Positions 22,849 through 36,929 of a stretch of DNA of 62,338 nucleotides are shown here, one piece after another. The DNA lies in the NCBI GenBank assembly GCA_004565275.1, contig SDOX01000011.1, positions 868,924 to 931,261 of the forward strand, in the 5' to 3' direction. Source of the stretch: Nannochloropsis salina CCMP1776. Taxonomy: Eukaryota; Sar; Eustigmatophyceae; Eustigmatales; Monodopsidaceae. The notes beneath the pieces are model-generated. The model made no database searches and was not told the origin of the DNA. It was given only the letters and a program-made list of their open reading frames with translations. How positions within the stretch are numbered: the stretch's first letter is position 1; each line of letters begins with the position of its first letter. The translations under genes and the position numbers were made by a program.

Positions 22849-24076
22849 ATGTCGCGTTTGATTCGAAAAGGGCTGGATACGCTGGGAAAGGCCTTGCGGG
22901 AGACGGGCCAGGCACTTGATCGCACAGGAATGGAGGCGCTGGGCTCCGACAAACATAAAGAGCTTTGTAAGTATAGTACCTACATGCACGGCCAACCATT
23001 GACCCCGTCATGACTGAGGGATCTCTTCTCAATCATGGCTTTACGGTGTCATGGTGATCGTTTCGTGCTAAAAAGCATCTGAAACGGGAGCGGCGGGTGT
23101 GCGCTGCGGGCTTTGATCGACTCTTTGGACCCAATGCCCCCTGGAAGTTCATATTTACCAAACCTCTCTTTCACACGCATAAATGACAGGGTCACGGCAT
23201 CGACAAGTTTCCAACCTATTTGACCAACGTCCGCGGGTCGCGAGCAACGCTTTCGTCTCCCCCTCGGCCACGGTCATTGGAGAAGTGTCGCTCTGGGATA
23301 AAGTGTCCATCTGGTACGGCGCTGTCATCCGTGGTGATCGCAACAGCGTCAAGATTGGGAACTGCACGAACGTACAAGATCACGCTGTCATCTGCACCGT
23401 CCCTTCCCTGGACTCTGGCTTCCCCGCCACAGTGGACATAGGGAACCTGGTGACCATCGGTGAGTCGGCTCTCGGTCTTGACCATACTCTTTTGGAGGGG
23501 AAGGGAAAGTGCTCTTGTCAATTCCACACCCTCGCCTGTTCCGAAGGCCCGTGGTCATTCGCCTGGGTGTCTCTCTTCTAGTCGGTCTCCCCGGACGGCA
23601 CGGCCTGGAAGAGCGTGGAACGGGTCTAGGCACATCTCGACCGGACGTAACGCCTTTTGGGCCAAGATGCATCGTCCCCTTTGCGCCCCCTCACCCCTAC
23701 CTTCCTCCTTTACCCGTCCAATTTCCTCCCCCTACTTTCCTATCTTCCCCCAGGCCACAGCGCCACCATCACCTCCGCTACCATCGAGGACAAGGCTTTG
23801 GTGGGCATAGGCAGCATCGTCAGCGAAGGCGCCCTGGTCGAAACTGGAGCTCAGCTGGCGGCGGGTTCTGTTGTCCCGCCGGGAGGGCGCATTCCGGCGG
23901 GGGAACTCTGGGGAGGGAATCCCGTCAAGTTCATCCGCAAGCTCGAGGACGAAGAGGTGCTGGCGAACGTGGCAGCCGCCGAGGCCTACCACGCCCTGGC
24001 CCAGTCGCACGAGAACGAGTTTTTGCCCTTTGGGGCCGCGTATCTGGATGCTGAGAAAGTGAAGGTGTCCAAGTAG
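22849..24076 (+). CDS. Gamma-carbonic-anhydrase-like protein (mitochondrial complex I type)
   Basis: Three exons: 22849..22966, 23190..23459, 23754..24076 (all GT-AG, phases 1 and 1), 236 aa. The leader LDTLGKALRETGQALDRTGM and SRHRQV match the N-terminus of plant gamma-CAs that form the matrix domain of complex I. A left-handed beta-helix of hexapeptide repeats follows: AFVSPSATVIGEVSLWDKVS, IWYGAVIRGDRNSVKIGNCT, NVQDHAVICT, VTIGHSATITSATIEDKALV, then RIPAGELWGGNPVKFIRKLE. Aligned with the Methanosarcina Cam enzyme, the His81 position is Cys (NVQDHAVIC), His117 is kept (IGHSA) and His122 is Thr. Two of three zinc ligands are therefore missing, as in the gamma-CA-like (gCAL) group. Likely a structural complex I subunit rather than an active anhydrase. 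Confidence 0.88.
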
Positions 24077-24691
24077 GGACCGGGGGGGGGAAGTGGGTGT
24101 ATACGAGCGAGGGGGGGGGGAAGAGCCGTGGGTGGACAGGGTATTTACTTAGGGTGGGCGTGGTCGATAAGGAGGGAGGGGAGGAGGAGGAGGAATAGTG
24201 GGTCGTAAGCGCAACAAGGAGTAAGATGGAGGGGAGACGGAGGAAAGGGAAAGAAATCAACACAAAAGAAGAAAGAAGAAAAAGAAGCAGCAGTGAGGGC
24301 CCACAAAAGAAGACACGCCCAATGGGGCCGAAGCCGACTTTCGCTCCCAGTCAGGACTTGGTGCCCGCATCCTCTTTTTGCCCAGGTACCTGAGCCTGCG
24401 CCTCGATTATGGCTAGCCGCCTACGCTCGTTCCACGTGGCGAGGCAAACGTCTCCGCGATTCCGATTTTAATTTCTTCAGCGCATGCCTGCTCCCCGTCA
24501 TACTCCATGCCTTCCACCTTCTTGTTGCTTGATTATCAATATTCAATGCTAAAATTCGCCGGAACCGCCGCCCGCTGGATGTCATTCCCGCCGACAGCCT
24601 CCCAAAAAAGGCAAACGGATCCCCCACGACCTCATCCTCCCTCTCCCTATGTATACGCGTCTCCGTTTCCTTCCATCCCATCTTCCTAACG
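24077..24691. other. Convergent 3' region between gamma-CA-like and cofilin
   Basis: About 615 bp. G/A-rich for the first 220 bp, then mixed composition. No gene recognised. It should contain both 3' ends. Confidence 0.4.
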
Positions 24692-25372
24692 TTACGTAAA
24701 TCGCTTCACCGAAGGTAAAATCTGTTCAAACTCCAGCTCGCTCCTGTCCGTGGCGTTCAAGTGGATGCCTACACCTACCAATGCCCGTTTGATCGCTTCC
24801 TTGCTCCCAGCATACACCATCTTCGACCGCACTTTCGCCGTATCGGGGGCCCAGGAGAGAAAAATGATCTTACTGGTGGGTCGCCCGTCGTCCGTTTCGA
24901 ATTCGACGTCGATCACCGCGTAGCGGCAGTCGCTTTCCGGGAGGTCCGCGCAGAAGTCTTCCCAGTTTTTTTCTGACGGAGTGCGGGAAACGACAAGACG
25001 ATTACAATGCAGCCATCTGTACCAACCTAGCACAATGTGGACTCGATATTCTATCGATCTGCTTAACCTCATCAGATTGCGTCGTCTGCCCTCGAGTCGT
25101 GTATATTTCTTCCTAGCTCACTTACCCCGAGCACCCTGTTTCTCGATCTGGATTTTATCCTCTTTGATCTCGTAGACTATGTATCGCACATTATACGGCG
25201 CTCGCTGGAGCTTGAATTGGCTGAAGGACGAGCCCACTTCGTCGGCGGCTTCCACACCCGTGGACTGAGGGGGGGCAAGGAGGGAAGCCAAGGAGGAGAA
25301 AAGGGGCGAGTTCGTGAAGCCGATGGAATCTGCGTGGGTGGATGTTACCGAAAACACGAAAGTACTTACCAT
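24692..25372 (-). CDS. Actin-depolymerising factor / cofilin
   Basis: Three exons: 25372..25370 (the ATG alone), 25264..25126, 24972..24692, 140 aa, the usual cofilin size. Cofilins bind and sever actin filaments in the cytoplasm. The mature N-terminus STGVEAADEVGSSFSQFK corresponds to the family start (M)(A/S)SGV.V.D.....F..(F/L)K. It continues LQRAPYNVRYIVYEIKEDKI and EKQGAREKNWEDFCADLPES, then DCRYAVIDVEF, KIIFLSWAPDTAKVRSKMVY (the actin-binding long helix region) and AGSKEAIKRALVGVGIHLNA. The donor directly after the ATG is strong (ATG|GTAAGT) and the acceptor is CCCCTCAG|TCC. For exon 3 an acceptor at CCGTCAG|AAA gives GAREKNWEDF, the expected junction; an earlier acceptor would insert about 17 odd residues. 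Confidence 0.9.
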
Positions 25373-26024
25373 GATGGTTTGAATACGTGGGGGGGGGTGA
25401 GTACGCCTGTATTTATGGACGTGTGGCATGGAAAAAGAGGGGAGGCGTTCACGCGCACATTGAAAAGGTTCCGTGGGGGTTGTGTCTGAACGTTTTTGAG
25501 CGAGTTAATTTGGAAGACTTCATTCGCGGGGGAAAGAGTGATGAAATCGGTGATTATGACCTCCTCCTGCCACGCCTACCACCTCTCACGCCCCCGATAC
25601 ACTGCTCCATGGTAAGCATGAAAATTTCTTTCACTGAGTTGCTGGAGCGCGCGCAAAGGGCAGTGTACGATGCCCGCCCGTCCCATTACTGGAGACAGTC
25701 GGCGCTGGCGAGTCAGACGGCCTCGGATTGCCGTCCATCATTGTGTAAATAGCACTAGGCACGTATGTTGTGTGCCGCGACGCGTGTGGTGAGGGTACCG
25801 GAGTTGTACGGATGTGTGTGGACTAGGGCAATGAAATGAATTTTGTGTCGAAGCGTGCCCTTTTTTGAGAAGACCCACCCTATTAATCGCTACCGTAGGC
25901 ATGACAAAGTAAAAAGAGAGCAGCTATAGTTAATTAATACTGATAATTTAGCACTCTTTATGCGATGGCTAGAAATGTATCCCCTTAGCATTTGACTTTA
26001 CATTTGTTGAATTCAGATGTATGA
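25373..26024. other. Intergenic between cofilin start and HPPK-DHPS stop
   Basis: 650 bp. A plus-strand open frame, 25387-25752 (121 codons), starts 15 bp from the cofilin ATG. Its C-terminal part (from MKISFTELLERAQRAVYDAR) looks mildly protein-like, but no family is recognised and no splice structure supports it. The rest is AT-rich. It should hold the cofilin promoter and the 3' end of HPPK-DHPS. Confidence 0.3.
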
Positions 26025-27752
26025 TTAACGCAAGGTGTCTGCCAGACGCACAGTTTGTCGTGCCATTGCCACATTATGCACACGAAGAAGCGCCGCTCCC
26101 CTCAAAATAGCTACCGCATTCACAACGCTGGTCCCGACATCCCGCTTATCAGCTTGTGTTTCTCCGCACAAAGTACCGATAAATCGCTTCCTGCTCGCTC
26201 CCACTAGCAGAGGTAACCCTGCTATCTCCTCATTCAATCGATCCAAGCCTCTCAACAGGGCAATATTCGTCTCCAAATCTTTCGCAAAACCAATGCCAGG
26301 GTCCACTATCATGGACCAGCGCCGCACTCCTTTTCTCTCCGCCCTTCTCACCGCCCTCCGCAGCTCTCTCACGACATCTCCGACAGGGTCTCTGGAATAG
26401 GCAGTGTGAGCCGCCTCTGTCATGGTCTGAGGCGTGCCCCGCGTGTGCATGATCACGTAGGGAACATTCAGAGCTGCAACTGCTGGAAGCATTTCTGAGT
26501 CAAAAGCTCCTCCGGACACGTCATTAATGACGTCTGCCCCTGCTTCCACCGCCGCCTGGGCAATCATGGCCCTCCTTGTATCGATGGAGAGGAGCACGTT
26601 CTTGTCCTGTGCTCTTATTCCTTCGATGATTGGTAGAACCCTCCCCAGCTCCTCTTTCTCCTCCACTTCACTCGCGCCAGGCCGTGTAGACTCGCCTCCG
26701 ATGTCGATGATGGTCGCGCCCTGGTCCCGCATGCCCAAAGCCCGCTCTACGGCGGAATTGACACATCCTCCATCTTTCCCTCCGTCACTGAAGCTATCGG
26801 GAGTTGCGTTCAAAATGCCCATTACCAGGGAGGGGGTTTCCCTGTGCTTGTTGTCCAGCGGGAGTAAAAGCATATTGTCCCCCTCCTGCCATCGCAAGGG
26901 TAAAACTCGCACCAATGGAGACGACGTCTCGCTTCGGCTTTTCTCACAAGCACCAAGCATTTGTTGGACGGTCAAGTTCTCCCGCAACGGGTGCGAAAGC
27001 CACGGTGCCAGCTCAGCCAGCGGTCGCAAAACAAACTCTCTTTCGTGCAATCGAGTGTGCGGCACGAATAGCGATCCTTCATCACTGCCGTTTCTTTCAC
27101 CCTGTCTTGCCACGGTGATTATTCTAGACGGGTCCTCGTCTTCGTGGTAGTACAGTATGTCCAGATCCACCGCCCGAGGCCCGAAGCGCTGTGCAGCTTT
27201 GACCCGCCCAAGGCGCCTTTCTATCTCTTTGAGGCGGTCCAAGAGGCCGAAGGGAGACAGGGTTGTCTGAATTTGGCACACAGCATTGAGGAAATCAGGT
27301 TGTTCAATGACATACTGAGCTTTAGATTGGTAGAGGCCCGAGATGCTCTGAACATGGCCGATGGTAGGCTGTCAGTGGAGGGGAGGATGCGGGAGGTTGT
27401 GAAGGTGGGGCGACAAAACCGAGACATCGAAAAGATGAATCCCGACACCGACCTCATTTAGAGCCTCCACTGCAAGTTTTAAATTTTTAGCCCGACATCC
27501 CAGGTTGCTACCCAGTCCGATATAGACATGGTACGGGCGTATGGGAAAAAGTCGGTGCCGTCCTCCCCCTACCAGAGTATCTGGGCGCCCCTGCCGCCTG
27601 AGTGCCATCAGGAGACCCATGGACACCTTTATGGAAAACGAAATATTATTTGACATGCTGCTGACATTCATGTCAAACCAATGCGTGTGGACGGCGAAAA
27701 TAATAATGAGATGATTCAATAAGGTAAATTTTCGATACGTCGTCATCTGCAT
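26025..27752 (-). CDS. Bifunctional HPPK-DHPS of folate synthesis
   Basis: Two exons: 27752..27426 and 27347..26025 (phase 0), 549 aa. The protein joins 6-hydroxymethyl-dihydropterin pyrophosphokinase to dihydropteroate synthase, two successive steps of folate synthesis. HPPK part: HVYIGLGSNLGCRAKNLKLA, EQPDFLNAVCQIQTTLSP, IERRLGRVK, RFGPRAVDLDILYY, and a C-terminal stretch with VPHTRLHEREFVLRPLAELA. DHPS part: GILNATPDSFSDGG, IIDIGGESTRPGAS, SIDTRRA, DVINDVSGGAFDSE, IVDPGIGFAKDLETNIALLR, LLVGASRKRFIGTLCG. All substrate-binding motifs are intact. The intron (GAT|GTCTCG...TTCAG|AGC) removes an in-frame TGA. The downstream ATG at 27620 starts a basic leader (MGLLMALRRQGRP) that would suit a mitochondrial transit peptide. 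In plants the fusion protein is mitochondrial; here the location is inferred. Confidence 0.9.
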
Positions 27753-27956
27753 GGTCGTCTTTTTCTCCTTTTCCGACGAAACTTTACAGTAAAATTTGCG
27801 GTAACTTTCATGTAAATTTCCGTCCCTTCAATCTACTGCCGCGTTTCCAAATCAATTAGAAGTCTCGCAACAGGCAAAAAATAGTGCGTGGCACGATATA
27901 GCGTGAAAGAGGACCCCTGCAGTTCGCCAAAAGTCAAAGCGCGTGGCCCATTGACA
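27753..27956. promoter_or_regulatory. Short divergent promoter, HPPK-DHPS / enkurin-domain gene
   Basis: Only about 135-335 bp separate the two divergent starts, depending on which ATG is used on each side. AT-rich. Probably a shared bidirectional promoter. Confidence 0.35.
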
Positions 27957-29224
27957 ATGGGGTTAGTGGCACAATTTTTACCGACGAACAACAGACAGTC
28001 ATTAAGAAGTTGCAGGTGGGTAAATGAGAGGACGTCTTCATGGCAAGGGCTTCTTATGTATATCAAGGCATTTTATTCGAGTGACAGGGAAGATAATGGA
28101 CGGCCAAGACGGGATTATGCACGCGAAAATCGCCGGGCAATCAAAGACCTGGAACATAGCGTACGCCTCCAACAGGAATTCATGGAAAGCTTTCAAGAGA
28201 GCAATAAAATCAGAGAGAAATGGAAGATGAGCAAGTTTCAGGACATCAAGAGCAAGGTGGCGGCGATTATGGTACGATAAATTCGAAGCAAGGGGGGGAG
28301 GGTTAAATAGTATTTTGGTATGTATGACATCAAAAACATTGTAAACAGGAAAAAAACAGTCACAACACTGCCAATTGCTCTTCTGATAAGCGCAATGGAC
28401 CATTCTCTTCGGCGGAAACTTCAGATGCCTCACGGTACACAGAAGAAGATTCGTATACTGATGTTGAAGCAGCCGGACCAGCATCACCTGATACCCCGTC
28501 CTCCCATCGTCCCCTGTCAACCCCGAAATTTCTGCAACGCGGAGCTTTGGAACAACGAATAAGCGATCAGCGAAAAAGAGCTCACGAGAGCAGATTGATG
28601 CGTCATTCCTCTTCCCTTTTTCTCTCGTCTCCTTCCACGTCCGAAGCCCTTCTCTCCACTTCCCTGTCGCGCAAGCCGGCAGTGCCTCGAGCCCACGACC
28701 TTCTTCCTTTGCTCCGCCCCTCTGCGCCAAAAAACCATATTATGGACAACCGACAAGCCGCCATCAAATGTGTTTATCCTTCTTCATCCACACCCAAGCT
28801 CTCTTCCCCTCCTGCGTCCCCTTCCTCCCCCAGTCCTCCCACCACAGCTCCGACGGACGCACAATCCTTCAATGCCGGCGGGTCCGGTCGTCACAAATCC
28901 TATGGTCGTGTACCATCCTATCTTATCGCGCGTAAACAGGCCTGGCTGGTCGCTGAAGAGCTGAAACGCGCTGCCTTGAAGGGCCAAATTCCTGGGATCC
29001 CTCCTGGAATGCGCCTTCTTACAGAAGAGGAGAGGAAAGAGGCATTGGCTGCTTTGGATGCACAGGAGCGTGAGATTCAATCCATGTTGCTGAAAATTCC
29101 TTTGCGGGTAGACACACCAAGCATGGCTAAAAGAAAGCAAGCATTGGAGGCGCGTTTGGTCGAGGTTGCGACGAATCGAGAGCTTTTCATGAAACCCCGT
29201 GTGCTGATCAAGGAGGACCATTAA
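27957..29224 (+). CDS. Enkurin-domain protein (cilium-associated family)
   Basis: Three exons: 27957..28015, 28088..28271, 28349..29224 (phases 2 and 0), 372 aa. A non-ATG in-frame extension reaches back to 27888. Exon 2 is a charged coiled-coil-like segment (IKDLEHSVRLQQEFMESFQE, SNKIREKWKMSKFQDIKSKV), as in enkurin-family proteins. The middle is Ser/Pro-rich. The C-terminal enkurin domain is clear: KSYGRVPSYLIARKQAWLVA, IPGIPPGMRLLTEEERKEAL, then LLKIPLRVDTPSMAKRKQAL and the end TNRELFMKPRVLI. This matches the family pattern (G.VP.YL...K, PPGM..L.EEER, (L/V)P...DT.....K..LE..L..IE....F..P.(V/I)). Enkurins bind microtubules and axonemal components, so the gene suggests a flagellated stage or a retained microtubule role. 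Confidence 0.85.
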
Positions 29225-30074
29225 AAAATTGGGTTAAAATATCTTTTGAATGTCTCCATATGCTCCATGAAGAAGGTGCGCACCATGGTGATCGGCATGG
29301 AGGAAAAGACCGTGCCCCCCAAAAAAAGTCAGGGGCCTCGAGGTTATTGATTTCGATGTCTGCTTGACTCCTGAACTGACTTTTTCAATTCTTGGTCCTT
29401 ACATACCGTTGGATTTGTCCCTCAATGCCGATGGGTACACCGATGGCCACAAAGAGAGCACGTGGTTGCACGAGCATCTGTGTTGCAGGCTGGGGAAACC
29501 ATCTTGCCCGCACCTACCCGGAGATTGGACTCGAGATAAAAAAGCACCTGCTAACACTCCACTTAGGTTCACGTTTCTGCTTCATTGTCTTGAGATACCG
29601 CGGGAACTATTCTCAAATCGTTAGATGGCGCGTGGTCAGTTTATTTCTTTCGTGAGTCAGGTTGAAATGCAAATAAAATTAGGTCTTGGCCATGGCTCAA
29701 GGGGAAGTACTCGTATCCATCCACGCCAGACGTGCGTTGCAACAGCAGCACCTTGGCCAGAGGAAGAGCCGTCATCCTTAGCCCTTTTTTATCTTAGCCA
29801 AAAATTGGAGAGGTGTAAAGGCATCGATTTCTATGCTTTATTTGTCATTGTCGTGCGAATAATTGAGGGATTGCCTTTTTCGTGACTATTATTGGTACAA
29901 ATGACCATTGCCAAGGCGCTTCCAACATCCTTAGTTGCATACCCGCTTCAAGGCCCTATGATTCTTGACCCAAACGTATTCGCAGTGCAACTCACCATGA
30001 ATTTGCCTCAAATCTTTCACAGCACATATTGGAGTAGTATTTTGCGTGTGCAAATTCGTGGCCATTCCCCGGTC
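29225..30074. other. Unresolved interval with possible small exons on either strand
   Basis: 850 bp between the enkurin and CDC48 genes. Candidate exons: plus 29488-29570, reading GWGNHLARTYPEIGLEIKKH after a CAG and ending before a weak donor; minus 29495-29405, reading QPRALFVAIGVPIGIEGQIQ before a GTATGT donor. No complete gene model could be built on either strand and no family is recognised. The open frame that becomes the first CDC48 exon extends back to 29892. Confidence 0.3.
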
Positions 30075-33643
<3,569 letters not shown>

Positions 33644-34375
33644 AGGACATTGCCGAAAAGGAAGGTTTGGCGGCCAGCGAAATAAAGGGAGATCATGATC
33701 GTTGATGGTGGGTGGAAGGCGTTGACTCTGAGGTGGGGTATGAAGTCTCCGGTGGGAGGGATCTCGAAGAGGAGGAAGGGAAGGGTGGGGGGGATGAGTG
33801 GAAGCCCCGTGGAAGGCATTGCGGTGGCAAGGCACGAGTATCCGACAGGCAGTTGATCCGGAATTTCAAAACTTTGAAAACGGCAGTTGACACGGAGTTT
33901 CAGGGTTTTGACACCAGTCGAAGCGCGGGCAGGGACTGGGCAGAGGTGGGGGGGCACCACAGGCTCGCTTAGGGAAGGAGACGAGAAAATCAGACACAAA
34001 GATAAGGACGGGGTCGAACGTGGCACCTTCGGAGACCAAATTAGTCGTAGAATCGAGACCTGCAGAGAAGAGGGGCACCCGGGAGGTTATCAGGGCTCTC
34101 ACTTTGCTTCTTTTGTAGCCATGTATTTCTCTTTTTAATTGTTCAACACTTTGCGCGATTGTTATCCTAGTCCATCTCTCCCACCGAGTCTCGTGCAGTC
34201 ACGCCTCCACTTCTCCTCAGCCTCCGCCTTTACCTTCCTCCGCTTCCCCATTGCACCGACGCGAAGGCCTGCGTCAGTTTCGACCGCCCTCTCTCCTTTC
34301 TCCCCTGCAAGACACCTTTTCTCCCCTCCTCCCCCCCCGAAGTTTACCCCTCGTGATTGCCATCCCCCGCCCTTC
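33644..34375. other. Convergent 3' region between CDC48 and the PLP decarboxylase
   Basis: 730 bp; a mixed part followed by C/T-rich sequence (34150-34375, plus strand) downstream of the decarboxylase stop. No gene recognised. Confidence 0.4.
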
Positions 34376-35953
34376 CTATCGCCCCCCCCAAAAGCCCAAG
34401 ACGCTCTTCTCCGTTTCCCGCGCCTGCAAGACCCGCACCTGGATCTCCTCCCCTCGCTCCCCTCCCTCCTCCCCCCCCTTCCAATACCCCACCACAGCGG
34501 GGGCGCTCCGTGAGCAATACCGACTGAAAAGGGCCAGTGTGTATCCGCCCACGTCATGTACTACGACCCAATCTCCGGAAATTAGAAGCGGGAGCCGAAC
34601 TCTCTCGGCGATCACGTCGCCGGCGAAGCACAAGGGGCCCGCCAGATTGAAACGGCCCGGGCGCCGTGTGAGTCTGGCCTCGACCATCCCTTCCTCCTCC
34701 CCTTCCTCCTCCCCTTCCTCCTCCCCTTCCACCGCCACACCCTGCCCCGCCTCGGAATAGAGGGAGAACCGATGCGGGAATCGCCCCCGCAAGTAGCACT
34801 CCCTGAGGAGGACGTCCGCGCCCGCGTGCAAAATCGCCGTGTGCAGGGTCTCCGCTCCCTCTAGGCCCCCGTCGGCGTTGGCAAAGACATACTCGACCCG
34901 GCTGGCCAGCCAGGCGGTGCGCACCGTTAAGGACCTGCCGAACTCGGTCACCACCCGGAGCCGAGGGTGACCTGCAGAGCATCCGCTTTGGGGCTCCACA
35001 CTTCCTTTTCCCCCTTCCTGGGCAGGCGGTGGAAGGAAAAGGGACGGGGCTGCCCGTTTCAACGTCGCCGCGAGCTCGGTGAAATTCGGCGAATTCCGGG
35101 GTGACGCGTAATCCACGCCGAGGCCGCCCCCTAAATCCATTGTCCTCACCCTGCCGCCCGATTCTCCCGGCCCGCCGCCGTCCTCCATGCCCATCGCCTT
35201 GTCCACGTCAATAGCTAGGAGGTTGAGGACCCGGACGCCGTGGGCGAGTTGCCCCATGCTGATCCCTTGGGAGCCGACGTGCACATGGAGGCCCGTCAAC
35301 CACGGGTATTTCCGAAAGGCGCCGAGGATGCGGTCTTTGGAGGAGGAGGAAGGGATGCTTTCAATAGGCGTGGAAGGGTCGTAGGAGCAGGACGAAAGGG
35401 GGACGCCGAATTTGGAGGTCGCTGTAGCGACGCTAAGGGCGGCTATAGTCCCCTCCCCGACAAGGGGGTTGATGCGGAGGCCCACAGAAGGCAGAGAGCG
35501 TGGCGGTGCGTGCGAAGGTGGAGGCTCAGAGATGATGGATGCGATGCGATCGATTTCTTCGAAGGTGTTGGCATTGATATGGATTCCCAGGGAAAGGGCA
35601 TAGTCAAGTTCCCGAAAGGTCTTGGCAGGGGAATCAAAGACAATGTTGGCGGGCTGGCACCCGTGCAAAAGGGCATTTTCCACCTCCAAAATGGAAGCCG
35701 CTTCGATCCCAAGCCCTGCCTGGATGGCCTTTTCAACAATGAATCCCATGGGGGCGGCTTTCATAGCGTAGCAATGGAGAAAATGCGCCGGGAAAGCCTC
35801 CGTGAGGCTCCGAAAACCTGCTTCCAAGGCGTCAAGGTCGTAGGCCAGGATGACATCTTCCCCTTTTCGAGCCTCAGAGGGTTGAAGAACACCTTGTTTT
35901 TGCAAAGTGCGTAAGACAGCACCTACCTTCGAGGGCTTATAGGCAGCAGCCAT
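34376..35953 (-). CDS. PLP-dependent decarboxylase, LysA-like (Orn/DAP/Arg decarboxylase family 2)
   Basis: Single exon, 525 aa. Fold-type III PLP enzyme with an alanine-racemase-like barrel. HCYAMKAAPMGFIVEKAIQA gives the Schiff-base Lys (YAMKA), followed by GLGIEAASILEVENALLHG and IVFDSPAKTFRELDYALSLG. GLHVHVGSQG carries the PLP-stacking His, MDLGGGLGVDYAS the phosphate-binding Gly loop. Next are TEFGRSLTV and the C-terminal GPLCFAGDVIAERVRLPLLI, then SGDWVVVHDVGGYTLALFSR. The overall pattern is closest to diaminopimelate decarboxylase, the last step of lysine synthesis. However, the substrate-side motif CESGD of LysA reads CFAGD here, so the substrate is uncertain. Poly-Glu (about residues 415-428) is an insertion in the C-terminal barrel. 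No targeting leader is obvious. Confidence 0.8.
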   Translation of the reverse strand: MAAAYKPSKVGAVLRTLQKQGVLQPSEARKGEDVILAYDLDALEAGFRSLTEAFPAHFLHCYAMKAAPMGFIVEKAIQAGLGIEAASILEVENALLHGCQPANIVFDSPAKTFRELDYALSLGIHINANTFEEIDRIASIISEPPPSHAPPRSLPSVGLRINPLVGEGTIAALSVATATSKFGVPLSSCSYDPSTPIESIPSSSSKDRILGAFRKYPWLTGLHVHVGSQGISMGQLAHGVRVLNLLAIDVDKAMGMEDGGGPGESGGRVRTMDLGGGLGVDYASPRNSPNFTELAATLKRAAPSLFLPPPAQEGGKGSVEPQSGCSAGHPRLRVVTEFGRSLTVRTAWLASRVEYVFANADGGLEGAETLHTAILHAGADVLLRECYLRGRFPHRFSLYSEAGQGVAVEGEEEGEEEGEEEGMVEARLTRRPGRFNLAGPLCFAGDVIAERVRLPLLISGDWVVVHDVGGYTLALFSRYCSRSAPAVVGYWKGGEEGGERGEEIQVRVLQARETEKSVLGFWGGR

Positions 35954-36929
35954 GTCACTCTTGTTCTTGCTATTTGTCAGTCATAGGAATTCAGCCTGTG
36001 TATGTACACGGAAACCAAAACAAGTCATGATCTCCCCTGACATGACAGAGGCGAGCGCCTTACTTCAAGACTACCAGAGAGAGATATCAATTCTATCACT
36101 AAATCATATTGTTTTGTGTTGAGAACCCTCTCCTTGTCCCCTGTGCTCAAGCGGAGCGGAGCGTTAACCTCCTCCCCCCTTGCTTCCCCTCGAGGCCAAA
36201 AGACAAAGAAATCCAGACGTCAAGTCGCTACCACGTACAATATCGCGTTCCAGGAAGTGCTCTATAATTTCCATCAGGATATGTATTTTCTGCGCAATCT
36301 CGGGAATGGGTGCTGGACATCAATGCCAGCCACCGGGCGCCTTGCCTGCGGAGTTGACATTCGCATGTGTCGATCATAATCCGGGAACAGAGGATGACAA
36401 GAGTGGGAATGGTGAATTGAGACAGTTTGCTCAGTATTGCAACCCAGCGGGTAGAATTTAGGATTTTCATCTGAACATGCAGAAGGCTAAGACGATGTGA
36501 ATTCTGTACCGGTCAAGTGTCACTCTTCGATGAAAGTATCATATTTCATTCCCATGTGCTTACTTCTGCTGGTGTGTGGCCCATTCTCGCCGCACATTTT
36601 TGTGCATTACGCGCGCCGTCAAATCCTGCCCACACACCCAAAAAGCCCAAACTACAAGCTAGAAAGCAACTTACGCATCATGGTTGAACGATAACCAGGT
36701 GTGTGATGGAGCCAAGTAAGAACAATCTTACCATACGCCACCGCCCTAGGCCATTCTTTTCCTTTTAAGAGTCGATCGCTTCGGTAGTGGTCTCCTTTGG
36801 ACACATGCCTCCAGAGTCACGAACATGTTAGTTGCTTTTTTGGCGCCATTTCTGCTCGGTATGACACCCACTTTTTGGACCACAACCCCCCTGAACGGCA
36901 AATTTTTGTCCTTGGCCGTCTCCACATAT
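35954..36929. other. Intergenic, about 1 kb, with a signal-peptide-like micro-ORF
   Basis: This lies between the decarboxylase start and the EH-protein stop. It is AT-richer than its flanks. A plus-strand ATG at 36530 opens 54 codons beginning MKVSYFIPMCLLLLVCGPFS, which looks like a signal peptide; no following domain is seen. Other frames here (36180-36461 on plus, 36228-36470 on minus) resemble nothing known. No gene is supported. Confidence 0.3.

Noticed and set aside
24973-25072. In-frame 5' extension of cofilin exon 3 (HCNRLVVSRTPS...)
   Set aside because: It would insert about 17 residues where the family has none; the acceptor at CCGTCAG gives the conserved junction.
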